Source of the DNA: Aureimonas altamirensis
Lineage (GTDB): Bacteria > Pseudomonadota > Alphaproteobacteria > Rhizobiales > Rhizobiaceae
Length of the DNA stretch: 44,554 nt
NCBI RefSeq assembly: GCF_023702225.1
Contig: NZ_JAMQCO010000017.1
Location: 11,615 to 56,168 of the forward strand
Reading direction: 5' to 3'
Below, in pieces: positions 9,328-17,740 of this stretch; the stretch's first letter is position 1; every line of letters begins with the position of its first letter. Position numbers and translations under genes: made by a program. Under the pieces are notes generated by a model, which saw only the letters and a program-made list of their open reading frames with translations, did no database searches and was not told where the DNA came from.

Positions 9328-11718
9328 ATGCCCGAGCCTGAGGCCCCCGATCCGGCGCAAGCGCGCATCGCCGCGCTCGAGGCGGAGCTGGCGCTGGCGC
9401 GCAAGGCACTCAACGAAAGCCGTTCGCGCTATCGCCTCATCGTCAACAGCATCGTCGACTATGCGATCATCGCCACCGACCTGGACGGCAGGATAACCCT
9501 GTGGACGGAGTCGGCCTCCACGCTGTTCGGATGGTCCGAACAGGCGATGATCGGCCGCTCCATCGAGGAAATCTTCACCGAGGCGGATATCCTCGCCAAA
9601 GTACCGTCGGCGGCGATGCGCGCGGCCCTCGCCTCCAGCTCGACCCGGCAGGAGCGGTGGCATCGCCGCGCCGACGGCATGCACTTCTTCGCCTCGGGAG
9701 AAGTCATGGTCTTGCGAGACGACAGCGATGCTTTGGCGGGCTTCCTGCACATCCTTCGCGACCGTACCGAAGAGCGACGCATCCAGCATGAGCTGGAGGC
9801 GAGCCGCGAGCGGCTGGACTATGCTCTCAATTCGTCCGCGCTGGTCGGCACGTGGGACTGGGACGTCGTCAACGATCTCGTCTATGCCGACGACAAGTTC
9901 CGCGATTTCTTCGGATTGCCGACATCCGCAGCGACGGGCCCGCTGCCTATCGAACGGTTTCTGGAGGGTGTCCACCCCGAAGACCGGGAGACGGCCAGAA
10001 CCCGGATCATGGCCGCCAAGATATCGGGCCAGCCCTTTACGCTGGAATACCGCACCATCGACCGTATGGGCGATGTCCACTGGGTATCGGCACAGGGGCG
10101 CTGCTTCCACGATGCGCTCGGCGATCCGATCCGGTTTCCCGGGGCCATCATCGACATCACGCAGGAAAAGCGACGGCGCAACATGCAGGCCGCGCTGCTG
10201 CGCCTGGGCGACGAAGGCGTCGAGCAGCTCGGCGATTCGATCGACTATTCCGTGCGCTCGCTGGCGATCATAGGGGAGACGCTGGAGCTGGGCCAGGTGG
10301 GATACGCCGCCATCACCGATGACGGCCAGTATTTCGCGGTCACCGCGCAATGGACCGACGGCGTTTCGCCCGCCATCCCGCCGCACGGGAAGATCGGCCG
10401 GATCGAACGGCGGCTGGTGGATCGGCTCACGCAGGACGGAACGCTGGTTGTGGAAGATGTGCACCTGCACCCAGCCACCCGCGAAAACATGGAGTTCTGG
10501 CAAGGGTTGAACGTCGCCGCCATGATCAACATGGCGGTGGTGGAAGACGGCCGTGTGCGGATCATCCTGTTTCTTTTCAGCTCCCGCCCCCGCAACTGGG
10601 ACGAAGAGGAGCTCGCTTTCGTCCGCGACATCCTCAACCGTGCGTGGACCTACAGCCGCCGCCGGCTCGCGGAGCGGCGGCTGATCGAAACCGAAACGCG
10701 GCTCCGCCTGGCGCAGGAAGCCGCGGATATCGGCACGCTCGACTATCGCCCCTTGTCCGGCGCGTTCGACATGGACGAAAGATGCAGGGCCATCTTCGGC
10801 GTTGCCGGGACGGCCGAGCCGATCTTTCCGGACGATCTCCTTGGGTCGATCGCGCCGGAAGACTGTCCCGTGCTTCGGGTCCAGGTGGAGAAGGCGCTCG
10901 GCTCCGGCACGGAAAGCCTTCTGGACCTGCAGTTCCGGACCTTCAATCGGGTCGACGGCGGCATCCGGCACATCCGCCTGGAAGCGCAGACCGTTGCCGA
11001 AGAGGGGCGCGTCGTCCGCTTCGTGGGGGCGGTGCATGACGTGACGGAGGAGAGGACGGCACAGGACAGGCAAGCCTTGATGACGCGGGAACTGCGACAC
11101 CGGGTCAAGAACACGCTTGCCATGGTAGAGGCGCTGGCCGGGCTGACCATGCGCCGGGCAGCCACCCCGCGCGAGGGGCTCGCCGCGTTCGTCGCCCGGC
11201 TGGCCGCCCTGCGCGAGGCGCACGAAATCCTGACGACGACCAGTTGGACCAGCGCGCCGCTGCGCGCCGTCGTCGACCGGATCATGGCCGGCCGCGATGC
11301 GACGAAGGCCAAGCGTATCCGATATGGCGGGCCCGACGTGCATCTGTCGGCCCGGCAGAGCCTTGCCCTTTCACTGACCCTTTTCGAGATGCTGTCGAAC
11401 GCGATGCGCTACGGATCCCTGAGCGGCGGGACGGGGATCGTCGATCTCGGCTGGTCGGTCTCGATGACGCCTTCCGGCCCGCACCTCCGGATGATCTGGA
11501 AGGAGCGGGGTGGCCCGACGGTCCAGCCGCCGCGCCGCTTCGGGCTGGGCCTGAAGCTGATCCGGCAGTCCCTTCCGGTCGAGATCGGTGGAACGGTCGA
11601 CCTGACCTTTCCCCCGGACGGAGCCAGCCTCGTCATCGAGGCGCCGGTGCATCTCGGCCCGGACGAGGCTGAAAACCGCGGGGACGGGCCGCCGAGGGAT
11701 GCCGCAGAAAGACCTTAA
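9328..11718 (+). CDS. Soluble multi-PAS HWE-family sensor histidine kinase
   Basis: A 796-residue protein with no transmembrane segment or signal peptide. A short N-terminal coiled coil (about 8-32) leads to a PAS domain (33-150), a second PAS domain (160-282, PAS_3-like), a GAF-like domain (about 290-440) and a third PAS domain (455-578). The C-terminal kinase is of the HWE type: phospho-acceptor H591 ('ELRHRVKNTLA'), N691 in 'EMLSNAMRYGSLS', and 'IWKERGGP' with W724 and E726. HWE kinases are common in alphaproteobacterial light and stress signalling. No LOV cysteine motif is present. No response regulator is adjacent. No clear ribosome site precedes the start. The stop codon shares TTAA with the convergent WD40 gene. 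Confidence 0.88.
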   Translation: MPEPEAPDPAQARIAALEAELALARKALNESRSRYRLIVNSIVDYAIIATDLDGRITLWTESASTLFGWSEQAMIGRSIEEIFTEADILAKVPSAAMRAALASSSTRQERWHRRADGMHFFASGEVMVLRDDSDALAGFLHILRDRTEERRIQHELEASRERLDYALNSSALVGTWDWDVVNDLVYADDKFRDFFGLPTSAATGPLPIERFLEGVHPEDRETARTRIMAAKISGQPFTLEYRTIDRMGDVHWVSAQGRCFHDALGDPIRFPGAIIDITQEKRRRNMQAALLRLGDEGVEQLGDSIDYSVRSLAIIGETLELGQVGYAAITDDGQYFAVTAQWTDGVSPAIPPHGKIGRIERRLVDRLTQDGTLVVEDVHLHPATRENMEFWQGLNVAAMINMAVVEDGRVRIILFLFSSRPRNWDEEELAFVRDILNRAWTYSRRRLAERRLIETETRLRLAQEAADIGTLDYRPLSGAFDMDERCRAIFGVAGTAEPIFPDDLLGSIAPEDCPVLRVQVEKALGSGTESLLDLQFRTFNRVDGGIRHIRLEAQTVAEEGRVVRFVGAVHDVTEERTAQDRQALMTRELRHRVKNTLAMVEALAGLTMRRAATPREGLAAFVARLAALREAHEILTTTSWTSAPLRAVVDRIMAGRDATKAKRIRYGGPDVHLSARQSLALSLTLFEMLSNAMRYGSLSGGTGIVDLGWSVSMTPSGPHLRMIWKERGGPTVQPPRRFGLGLKLIRQSLPVEIGGTVDLTFPPDGASLVIEAPVHLGPDEAENRGDGPPRDAAERP

Positions 11719-12692
11719 ACGGCGATATCGATGACGCCGGCTTCGCCGGATTCCGTGCCGAATGCCAAAAGCCGGCCCTCACGGTGCCAGCTCATGCCGT
11801 TCACCGAACCCTTGCCGCCGCGACGCAGCAGCGCCTCCTTCTGGTCGGCGAAGCGAACCGCAAGGACCATTCCGTCCGCATAGCCGATGGCCAGGATATC
11901 GTCGCCCGGGTGGCACGCCACGCTGGTGACCATCGTGTCGCCGCGCGTACCCAGTTCCAGCGGCGCCTTGCCCATCGGACCTTCCTTGCCGGAGAATGGC
12001 CAGAGGATCGCCGCCGGGGCTCCCGTCGTGGCAAGATACCTGCCCTTCGCCGACCAGGACCAGCCTTTCACCTTCGACGGATAACCCGTCATGCGCATGT
12101 GCTTTCCGTCGTCCAGGCGCCAGCCATGTAGAGCGTTTTCCTGCATGGCCGTCACCAGGAACCGCCCATCGGGAGAAAAGCCGACGGACATGTGCGCGCC
12201 CTTCCACTCCAGGCCGGTCGGCGGCGTCTGCATCGCCGGAAACCAGAGGCTCGCGCCGTCGTAGCGCGCAAAGGCGACGCGCATGCCCTTCGGTGCAAAC
12301 GCGACGTCCTCGGCCGAGCGGTCGTGCGTATGCGTCTTCATGGTGCCGTCCGGCAGGCGGACATGGACCGTGCGACCGGAGGTGAAGGCGACGGCGCCGG
12401 ACGGACCTCCGGCGACCGAGGATATCCATTTGCGGCCGATAGAGGCCAGCTCTACGGCCTGGCCATCGACGCCGAGCGCGACCACGCGCCCGTCTTCGCC
12501 GCCGCAGAGGAGACGGTTGGACGTTTCGTCATGCCTGGCCACTACCAGGCCGGCCGGGTTTGTCTCGATGGCGGTTTCCCCACCCTGCATCCGCCGGACT
12601 GTACCGTCGGCGAGCGCAAAGAAAGGGACGTCGCCGAGGAAGGTGGCGCAGGCGACGAAGGTGTCGAACTCGTACGGGGCGATCTGTGGCAT
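11715..12692 (-). CDS. WD40 repeat protein coupled to a COG0523 GTPase
   Basis: A 325-residue beta-propeller protein. Repeated blades end in segments such as 'WSAKGRYLATTG', 'CHPGDDILAIGYADG' and 'WHREGRLLAFGTESGEAGV', and similar units run through the whole length, enough for a seven-bladed propeller. No signal peptide is seen, so it is probably cytoplasmic. Its ATG overlaps the TGA of the upstream GTPase gene by one base (TGATG), so the two are translationally coupled. WD40 propellers usually serve as binding platforms; a partnership with the metal-chaperone GTPase is inferred from the coupling, and the biochemical role is unknown. Confidence 0.83.
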   Translation of the reverse strand: MPQIAPYEFDTFVACATFLGDVPFFALADGTVRRMQGGETAIETNPAGLVVARHDETSNRLLCGGEDGRVVALGVDGQAVELASIGRKWISSVAGGPSGAVAFTSGRTVHVRLPDGTMKTHTHDRSAEDVAFAPKGMRVAFARYDGASLWFPAMQTPPTGLEWKGAHMSVGFSPDGRFLVTAMQENALHGWRLDDGKHMRMTGYPSKVKGWSWSAKGRYLATTGAPAAILWPFSGKEGPMGKAPLELGTRGDTMVTSVACHPGDDILAIGYADGMVLAVRFADQKEALLRRGGKGSVNGMSWHREGRLLAFGTESGEAGVIDIAV

Positions 12693-13810
12693 CAGGCGGG
12701 CGTCTTCGCTTCCGCCCTGCAGGCCATGAAGCCGGCTTCCAGCCGCGCACGATCCAGTTCGCGGCCGATGAAGACGAGCCGGCTTTCACGCGGCTCCCCG
12801 TCCCGCCACTTGCGCTGGTGGTCACCCTCGATGATCATGTGCACGCCCTGCACAACATAACGGTCCGGATCCCCTGCAAAGGCGATGATGCCCTTCAACC
12901 GCAGGATGTTCGGCCCCTCGGTCTGGGTCAGTGCCTGTATCCAGGGAAAGAATTTCTTCTCATCCATCTCGCCGCCCTTGAGCGAGATCGACGTCACCGT
13001 GACGTCGTGGATGGCCGCCGCCTCGCCGTGGTGGTGATGGCCATGGTCGTGATGATGATGGTCATGATCGTGGTCGTCATGATGATGATGATGGTCGTGG
13101 TCGCAGTCCGGCCCGCAGACATGGTCGTCATGCGCGTGGGCGGCCTGCTCCAGGAAGGCGGGGTCTTCGTCCAGCACCCGCGCAAGGTCGAAGGCTCCCT
13201 GGTCCAGCACACGGGCAAGGTCCACCTCGGCCCGGGCGGCGCGGTGGATGCGGGCATGCGGATTGATGGCGCGCACGGTGGCCTCGACGGCGGCAAGCTC
13301 TTCGGCGGTCACGAGATCCGTCTTGTTGACGATGACGACGTCGGCGAAGGCGATCTGGTCTTCGGCCTCGCGCGAGTCCTTGAGGCGCAGCGGAAGGTGC
13401 TTGGCGTCGACGAGGGCCACGACGGCGTCGAGGCGCGTGCGGGCGCGCACGTCGTCGTCCATGAAGAAGGTCTGCGCCACGGGCACCGGGTCCGCCAGAC
13501 CGGTGGTCTCGACGATGATCGCGTCGAACCGGCCCTTGCGGCGAACCAGCCCTTCCACCACGCGCACGAGATCGCCTCGCACGGTGCAGCAGATGCAGCC
13601 GTTGTTCATCTCGTAGATTTCCTCGTCGGTCTCCACGATCAGGTCGTTGTCGATGCCGATCTCGCCGAACTCGTTGACGATGACGGCATAGCGCTTGCCG
13701 TGATCGCCGGTCAGGATGCGGTTCAACAGGGTGGTCTTTCCCGAGCCGAGATAGCCGGTCAGTACCGTTACGGGAACCTGTTCGGCGGCGGCGTTATCTG
13801 TGCGCGACAT
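12692..13810 (-). CDS. COG0523 (CobW/ZNG-type) GTP-dependent metal chaperone
   Basis: A 372-residue P-loop GTPase of the CobW/YjiA/ZagA group, which deliver metals, mostly zinc, to client proteins. Walker A is 'GYLGSGKTTLLN' (19-30), the metal-binding CxCC is 'GCICC' (C72, C74, C75), and the guanine-specificity motif is 'NKTD' (162-165). A His/Asp-rich loop at about 225-262, with 'CGPDC' (C232, C236), sits between the GTPase and the C-terminal CobW_C domain and should bind zinc or another metal. The ATG at 13810 is the family start, with AGGAGA about 11 bp upstream. It is divergent from a MarR-type gene. No cobalamin genes are nearby, so zinc homeostasis is more likely than cobalamin synthesis. 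No certain Zur box was seen. Confidence 0.9.
   Translation of the reverse strand: MSRTDNAAAEQVPVTVLTGYLGSGKTTLLNRILTGDHGKRYAVIVNEFGEIGIDNDLIVETDEEIYEMNNGCICCTVRGDLVRVVEGLVRRKGRFDAIIVETTGLADPVPVAQTFFMDDDVRARTRLDAVVALVDAKHLPLRLKDSREAEDQIAFADVVIVNKTDLVTAEELAAVEATVRAINPHARIHRAARAEVDLARVLDQGAFDLARVLDEDPAFLEQAAHAHDDHVCGPDCDHDHHHHHDDHDHDHHHHDHGHHHHGEAAAIHDVTVTSISLKGGEMDEKKFFPWIQALTQTEGPNILRLKGIIAFAGDPDRYVVQGVHMIIEGDHQRKWRDGEPRESRLVFIGRELDRARLEAGFMACRAEAKTPA
13024..13136. repeat. CATGATGATG-type simple repeat encoding a His-rich loop
   Basis: Imperfect CAT/GAT (ATG-register) triplet repeats encode about 25 histidines with interspersed aspartates in the GTPase. Such tracts can gain or lose codons without breaking the frame. 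Confidence 0.7.
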
Positions 13811-13977
13811 GGGCTTGCCTGTCTCCTGCGGATAGGTTGGACACCGATATAAGGAGCCGGCGCTGCGATTGCACGGATGATTTTGGAGGGGAAGCGGCTT
13901 CTGGCCGCGCTTCCTATGGACGGACCGCCGGCGCCCCTGCAAGAGTGACGCGACGGACGAGTGCGGAAAGGCCAGGC

Positions 13978-14454
13978 ATGAAGAAGGGCAAGACATCCAT
14001 CCTGCGGCAGCTGACCGTTACCGCACGGGCGGAACGCCAGTTGCTGGCGCGGCATCTGGCCGGCCTCGGCCTGCATCCGGGCCAGGACGCGCTGCTTCTT
14101 GCGCTCGCCGCGCGCGACGGACAATCGCTGGCTGAACTTGCCGCCGGCCTGGGTGTGTCCGCGCCCACCGTCACCAAGACGGTCGGGCGCATGTCCGCCG
14201 AAGGTTTCCTCGAAAAGCGCGCGTCGACCGAAGACCGGCGCCAGAACTTCGCTTTCCTGACCGACAGCGGCCGCCTGGCCGCAAGCGCCGTCAGGCGGGC
14301 GCGCCGCGACATGGAGGAGACGGCGCTCGCCGGATTCAGCCAGAAGCAGCGCAGGCGCCTGCGCAAGCTCCTCGGCAAGATGGACCGCAACCTGGCGCCG
14401 GCCGCCGCCGAAAGCGGCGAAGAGGGGGAAGCGTCGCACTCCTCTGTTGCATGA
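13978..14454 (+). CDS. MarR-family transcriptional regulator
   Basis: A 158-residue winged-helix protein. Residues about 38-100 hold the MarR DNA-binding domain: 'QSLAELAAGLGVSAPTVTKT' is the helix-turn-helix and 'EKRASTEDRRQNFAFLTDSG' the wing. The flanking helices form the dimer interface. The ATG at 13978 is preferred because homology begins there; the 47 codons upstream are low-complexity and arginine-rich. It is divergent from the COG0523 GTPase with 167 bp between the starts, so it may control that gene, itself, or the following LacI gene 67 bp downstream. MarR proteins usually sense small aromatic or oxidising molecules; the ligand cannot be predicted here. Confidence 0.85.
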   Translation: MKKGKTSILRQLTVTARAERQLLARHLAGLGLHPGQDALLLALAARDGQSLAELAAGLGVSAPTVTKTVGRMSAEGFLEKRASTEDRRQNFAFLTDSGRLAASAVRRARRDMEETALAGFSQKQRRRLRKLLGKMDRNLAPAAAESGEEGEASHSSVA

Positions 14455-14521
14455 AAAGCGGTCCATCGCTTAAGGATCGTTCAGGCAGATTCACTGCCGG
14501 ATCGAATGTCTCGGGAGATCG

Positions 14522-15532
14522 GTGGCTCAAAAGGTCAAATTGTCGACGATTGCGGAGGCGCTCGGCCTGTCCACCGCAACCGTGTCCCTGGCGTTGCGTG
14601 ACAGCCCGCTGGTGGCCGAGTCGACCCGTGAGCGCATCAAGGAAGAGGCGCGCGCCTCCGGCTACATCTACAACCGGCGCGCAGCGAGCCTTCGCACGTC
14701 GAAATCCGGCATCATCGGCGTCTGCGTCAGCGACATCATGAACCCGTTCTTCGGCGAGATCCTGAAGGCCATCGAGAACGAGCTCGACCGGCATCGCCAG
14801 ACCTTCGTCCTGTGCAATCACTACGACCAGCTCTCCAAGCAGCGCGCCTTCGTGGACACGATGCTGCAGCTCGGCGCAGACGGCCTCATCATGTCTCCGG
14901 CCATCGGGACGCCCGCTCCCGACATCCACCTTGCCGAACAGAACGACCTGCCGGTCACCCTCATCGCCCGGACGGTCGAGGGCTGCGGCGTCACGTCCTT
15001 CAGCGGCGACGACAGCTATGGCATGCGTCTTGCCGTCAATCACCTGATCGGCAAAGGCTATCGTCGCATCGCCATGGTGGGCGGCACGGACCTTACCTCC
15101 ACCGGCCGCGAGCGCGAGCGCGGCTACCGCGAGGCATTGGCCGAGGCCGGAATCGACTATCGGCCGGAATGGCGGATCCCTGGACCGCGCAGCCGACATT
15201 CGGGCTTCGACGCCGTCGCGGGCTTCCTGCGGCTGCCCGAGCGGCCCGATGCGGTCGCCTGCTTCTCCGACCTCGTCGCGCTCGGCTTCATGTATGGGCT
15301 GGCCCGCGAGGGCCTTCGTCCCGGCGTGGACATCGCGGTGACGGGCTATGACGATATCGACGAGGCGGCCATCGCCATGCCGTCGCTGACCACCGTCGCC
15401 AACGGCCAGAGCGAGGTGGGCCGGCGCGCCGCGGCCGCGCTGCTGGCCCGGCTCAACGGCGCCCCTGCCGTCGAGTCCGTCGAGTTGATCACACCGCAGA
15501 TCAAGGTCAGGCAATCCACGGAAGGGCCTTGA
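14522..15532 (+). CDS. LacI-family transcriptional regulator
   Basis: A 336-residue repressor with the GTG start at 14522 preceded by GGGAG. The N-terminal helix-turn-helix ('LSTIAEALGLSTATVSLAL', about 7-25) and the hinge (about 45-60) are followed by a periplasmic-binding-protein-like ligand domain ('GIIGVCVSDIMNPFFGEI' onward). LacI relatives usually bind sugars or sugar acids and repress nearby catabolic genes. The next gene, 37 bp downstream on the same strand, is a D-2-hydroxyacid dehydrogenase and is the obvious candidate target. No clear CG-centred palindrome was found in the short upstream gaps, so the operator is unassigned. Confidence 0.9.
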   Translation: MAQKVKLSTIAEALGLSTATVSLALRDSPLVAESTRERIKEEARASGYIYNRRAASLRTSKSGIIGVCVSDIMNPFFGEILKAIENELDRHRQTFVLCNHYDQLSKQRAFVDTMLQLGADGLIMSPAIGTPAPDIHLAEQNDLPVTLIARTVEGCGVTSFSGDDSYGMRLAVNHLIGKGYRRIAMVGGTDLTSTGRERERGYREALAEAGIDYRPEWRIPGPRSRHSGFDAVAGFLRLPERPDAVACFSDLVALGFMYGLAREGLRPGVDIAVTGYDDIDEAAIAMPSLTTVANGQSEVGRRAAAALLARLNGAPAVESVELITPQIKVRQSTEGP

Positions 15533-15569
15533 CGACAGGCCCTTATCCACAAGAAGGAAACGACTGAAA

Positions 15570-16550
15570 ATGGCAGACCTCAAGACAGTGCCCGTGCTCG
15601 TCCCGATCGGCTTTCACGCCGAATCTCGCAAAGCCCTGGAGGCGCTGTTCTCGGTCCGGGAATTCCAGAAACGCGACCTTTCCGAACTGTCGGAGGACGA
15701 GAAAGCCGCAATCCGCGGCATAGCATCCTTCGGCAACGTTTCCGCTTCGATGATGGACGCGCTTCCGGCGCTGGAGATCGTCGCGAGCTTCGGCGTCGGC
15801 TACGACAGCGTCGATGCGGCCCATGCCGCTTCCAAAGGCATCATGGTTACCAACACGCCCGATGTCCTGACGGAGGAGGTCGCCGACACCGCACTTGGCC
15901 TTCTGCTGATGACGGTGCGTGAATTGCCGCAGGCCGAGCGCTACCTGCGCGCCGGAAAATGGGAAGGGGAAGGCCCCTACCCGCTGACCCATGGCACGCT
16001 GCGCGGCCGCACCGTTGGCATCATGGGGCTCGGTCGCATCGGCATCGCCATCGCCAGGCGCCTCGAGAGCTTCGGCGTCGCGGTGGCCTATTTCAACCGT
16101 CGCAAGCGAGACGACGTGCCCTACGCCTATCATGGGTCGCTGGAAGAGCTCGCCGGCGCCGTCGATACCCTGATCGTCGCCGCGCCGGGCGGCGCGTCCA
16201 CGGACAAGGCCATCGATGCTGCGGTGCTGAAGGCGCTCGGACCGAATGGCATTCTCATCAATATCGGGCGGGGAACGACCGTGGATGAAGACGCACTGAT
16301 CGCCGCGCTGCAGGACGGCACCATCATGGCGGCCGGCCTCGACGTCTTCGAAAAGGAGCCGAAGGTTCCGCAGGCGCTAATCGACCTGCCGAATGCCGTG
16401 CTTCTGCCGCATGTCGGGTCGGCCTCGCACCACACGCGCAACGAGATGGGCAACCTCGTCGTCCGGAACCTTCAAGCCTGGTTTTCCGGAAGCGACGTGC
16501 CGACACCCGTCGCCGAATGCGTCTCGGCCGGTGTCCGACGCCACGGTTAA
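15570..16550 (+). CDS. D-2-hydroxyacid dehydrogenase (glyoxylate/hydroxypyruvate reductase-like)
   Basis: A 326-residue member of the D-isomer-specific 2-hydroxyacid dehydrogenases, which interconvert 2-oxoacids and D-2-hydroxyacids. The nucleotide fold has 'GLGRIG' (153-158), the catalytic residues are R234 ('NIGRGTTVDE'), E263 ('FEKEP') and H281 ('LLPHVGSAS'), and substrate binding involves 'SFGVGYDSVD' (73-82). After the second strand the sequence is 'FNRRKR' rather than an acidic residue, which suggests NADP(H) rather than NAD(H). Glyoxylate or hydroxypyruvate reduction is the likeliest reaction. It follows the LacI gene closely and is probably co-transcribed with it. A good GAAGGAA ribosome site precedes the ATG. 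Confidence 0.9.
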   Translation: MADLKTVPVLVPIGFHAESRKALEALFSVREFQKRDLSELSEDEKAAIRGIASFGNVSASMMDALPALEIVASFGVGYDSVDAAHAASKGIMVTNTPDVLTEEVADTALGLLLMTVRELPQAERYLRAGKWEGEGPYPLTHGTLRGRTVGIMGLGRIGIAIARRLESFGVAVAYFNRRKRDDVPYAYHGSLEELAGAVDTLIVAAPGGASTDKAIDAAVLKALGPNGILINIGRGTTVDEDALIAALQDGTIMAAGLDVFEKEPKVPQALIDLPNAVLLPHVGSASHHTRNEMGNLVVRNLQAWFSGSDVPTPVAECVSAGVRRHG

Positions 16551-16573
16551 CCCTTAGGTAAGCTTAAGAAAGC

Positions 16574-16579
16574 TATACT
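16574..16579 (+). promoter_or_regulatory. Candidate -10 element upstream of the AprI/Inh-like gene
   Basis: TATACT lies 33 bp before the start codon and matches a sigma-70 -10 box. No good -35 element is present at 16-18 bp upstream, so confidence is low. Confidence 0.35.
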
Positions 16580-16611
16580 TCCGGTCTTCCAACCGAAGAG
16601 GAGGGATCGCC

Positions 16612-17055
16612 ATGAATTACGCCGTGATGGTTCTTTCGATCGGCCTGGCCGGTGTGATCGCGGTGTCGAACATGCAGGGCGCCACGGTGGCCGCGCACGA
16701 GTCGCTGCTGTCGTCGCTGTCGCCGTCGCCGGAGATCACCAATTCGACGCGACAGGCCGACGGCGCGGAGCGCAAGGCGCTCCGCTTCATCGATCTTCGT
16801 GACGGCGCGAGTTGCAAGGTTCCGGAGCCGACGGACGTCGACGGCTCCTGGCAGCGCATTCCCATGGGGCCGGATTGCGCGTCTTCGAGCGACCTTTCGA
16901 AGGCCGCCTACTGGCGCATCGGGGCGAATGGCACCTTGCTGATGGCGGACGACAGCGGCCGTACGGTGCTGGAGTTCTCGCCGGGCGACGGCGTCCTGTA
17001 CGAAAGCGTCTACCCGGCAACGGCGCTCATCACCGTGGTGCCCGCCAAAAGCTAG
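16612..17055 (+). CDS. Small exported AprI/Inh-like metalloprotease-inhibitor domain protein
   Basis: A 147-residue protein with a hydrophobic N-terminus ('MNYAVMVLSIGLAGVIAVS') that looks like a signal peptide or anchor. After a Ser/Pro-rich linker, residues about 65-145 have the pattern of the AprI/Inh beta-barrel: a tryptophan ('GSWQRIP'), two cysteines (in 'ASCKV' and 'DCASS'), then 'YWRIGANGTLLMADDSGRTVLEFSP'. Proteins of this family inhibit serralysin-type metalloproteases in the periplasm. No protease or type I secretion genes are nearby, so the inhibitor role is tentative. A strong GAGGAGGG ribosome site precedes the ATG. Its stop codon shares CTAG with the convergent acetyltransferase gene. 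Confidence 0.6.
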   Translation: MNYAVMVLSIGLAGVIAVSNMQGATVAAHESLLSSLSPSPEITNSTRQADGAERKALRFIDLRDGASCKVPEPTDVDGSWQRIPMGPDCASSSDLSKAAYWRIGANGTLLMADDSGRTVLEFSPGDGVLYESVYPATALITVVPAKS

Positions 17056-17732
17056 AGCGTTTCGGCGATGAAACGACCGAGGGATCGGCTCTGCCGGCCC
17101 TCGGCATCGTAGTTCGAATCGTCGAGGTAGGCCGCATAGGCGGCGTCGAGCGCCGGCCATTCGCCGTCGATGATCGAATACCACGCCGTGTCGCGGTTGC
17201 GCTGCTTTACGATCATATGCTGGCGGAACAAGCCCTCGTAGCGGAATCCCAGCCGCCGTGCGGCTGCATGGGACGGCGCATTCTCGTCGTTGCACTTCCA
17301 TTCGTAGCGGCGATAGCCGAGCTCGCCGAAGACGCGCCGCAAGACGAGGTGAAACGCCTCGCTGGCGATCCTGGTCCGCTGGAGGGCCGGCGAAAAGCAG
17401 ATGTTGCCGATTTCGATGACGCCGTTCGCGCGGTCGATCCGCATGAGCGAGAGGACGCCAAGCGCCTTTCCGCTGTCGCGGTCGATCACGCTGTAGAAGC
17501 ATGGATCGTCGCCGAAATAGGTGGCCTCGGCAAACCGCTCGAAGGTGTCGTAATCCGCGAAGGGCCCGTAGGCGAGATAGTCCCAGAGCCCTTCGCTGCC
17601 GGGCAGGGTGAACGCTTCGTGGAGGTCGCGCAGGTGGGCGCGGTCGATGCGTACGACATTCGCGAAGCGGCCGGCCATCGGCGCGTCGCCGGGGTGCGGA
17701 CGCGGCGTGTAGTGCGAGAGGTCGGTGTGCAT
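17052..17732 (-). CDS. GNAT-family N-acetyltransferase (RimJ/RimL-like)
   Basis: A 226-residue acetyl-CoA-dependent acetyltransferase. The core shows 'GKALGVLSLMRIDRANGVIE' (beta strands 3-4), 'FSPALQRTRIASEAFHLVLR' (the acetyl-CoA pyrophosphate loop, here QRTRIA rather than Q/RxxGxG/A) and 'RRLGFRYEGLFRQHM' near the C-terminus, which is typical of RimJ/RimL-like proteins. The substrate may be a protein N-terminus, an amino acid or a small amine; sequence does not decide. It begins 8 bp after the stop of the eda-like gene, so both are probably in one transcript. Confidence 0.85.
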   Translation of the reverse strand: MHTDLSHYTPRPHPGDAPMAGRFANVVRIDRAHLRDLHEAFTLPGSEGLWDYLAYGPFADYDTFERFAEATYFGDDPCFYSVIDRDSGKALGVLSLMRIDRANGVIEIGNICFSPALQRTRIASEAFHLVLRRVFGELGYRRYEWKCNDENAPSHAAARRLGFRYEGLFRQHMIVKQRNRDTAWYSIIDGEWPALDAAYAAYLDDSNYDAEGRQSRSLGRFIAETL

Positions 17733-17740
17733 CCGGGTTC

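Noticed and set aside
9271-11343. A 690-codon open frame on the minus strand opposite the HWE kinase
   Set aside because: Codon composition is that of an antisense shadow, with no domain or ribosome site, while the kinase frame has clear motifs.
13024-13136. Triplet repeats considered as a CRISPR-like or tandem-repeat array
   Set aside because: The units are in-frame His/Asp codons inside a GTPase gene, with no spacers.
17058-17075. CGTTTC/GAAACG dyad at the convergent ends of two genes as a terminator
   Set aside because: The stem is only 6 bp, has no T tract on either strand and lies inside the acetyltransferase coding end.
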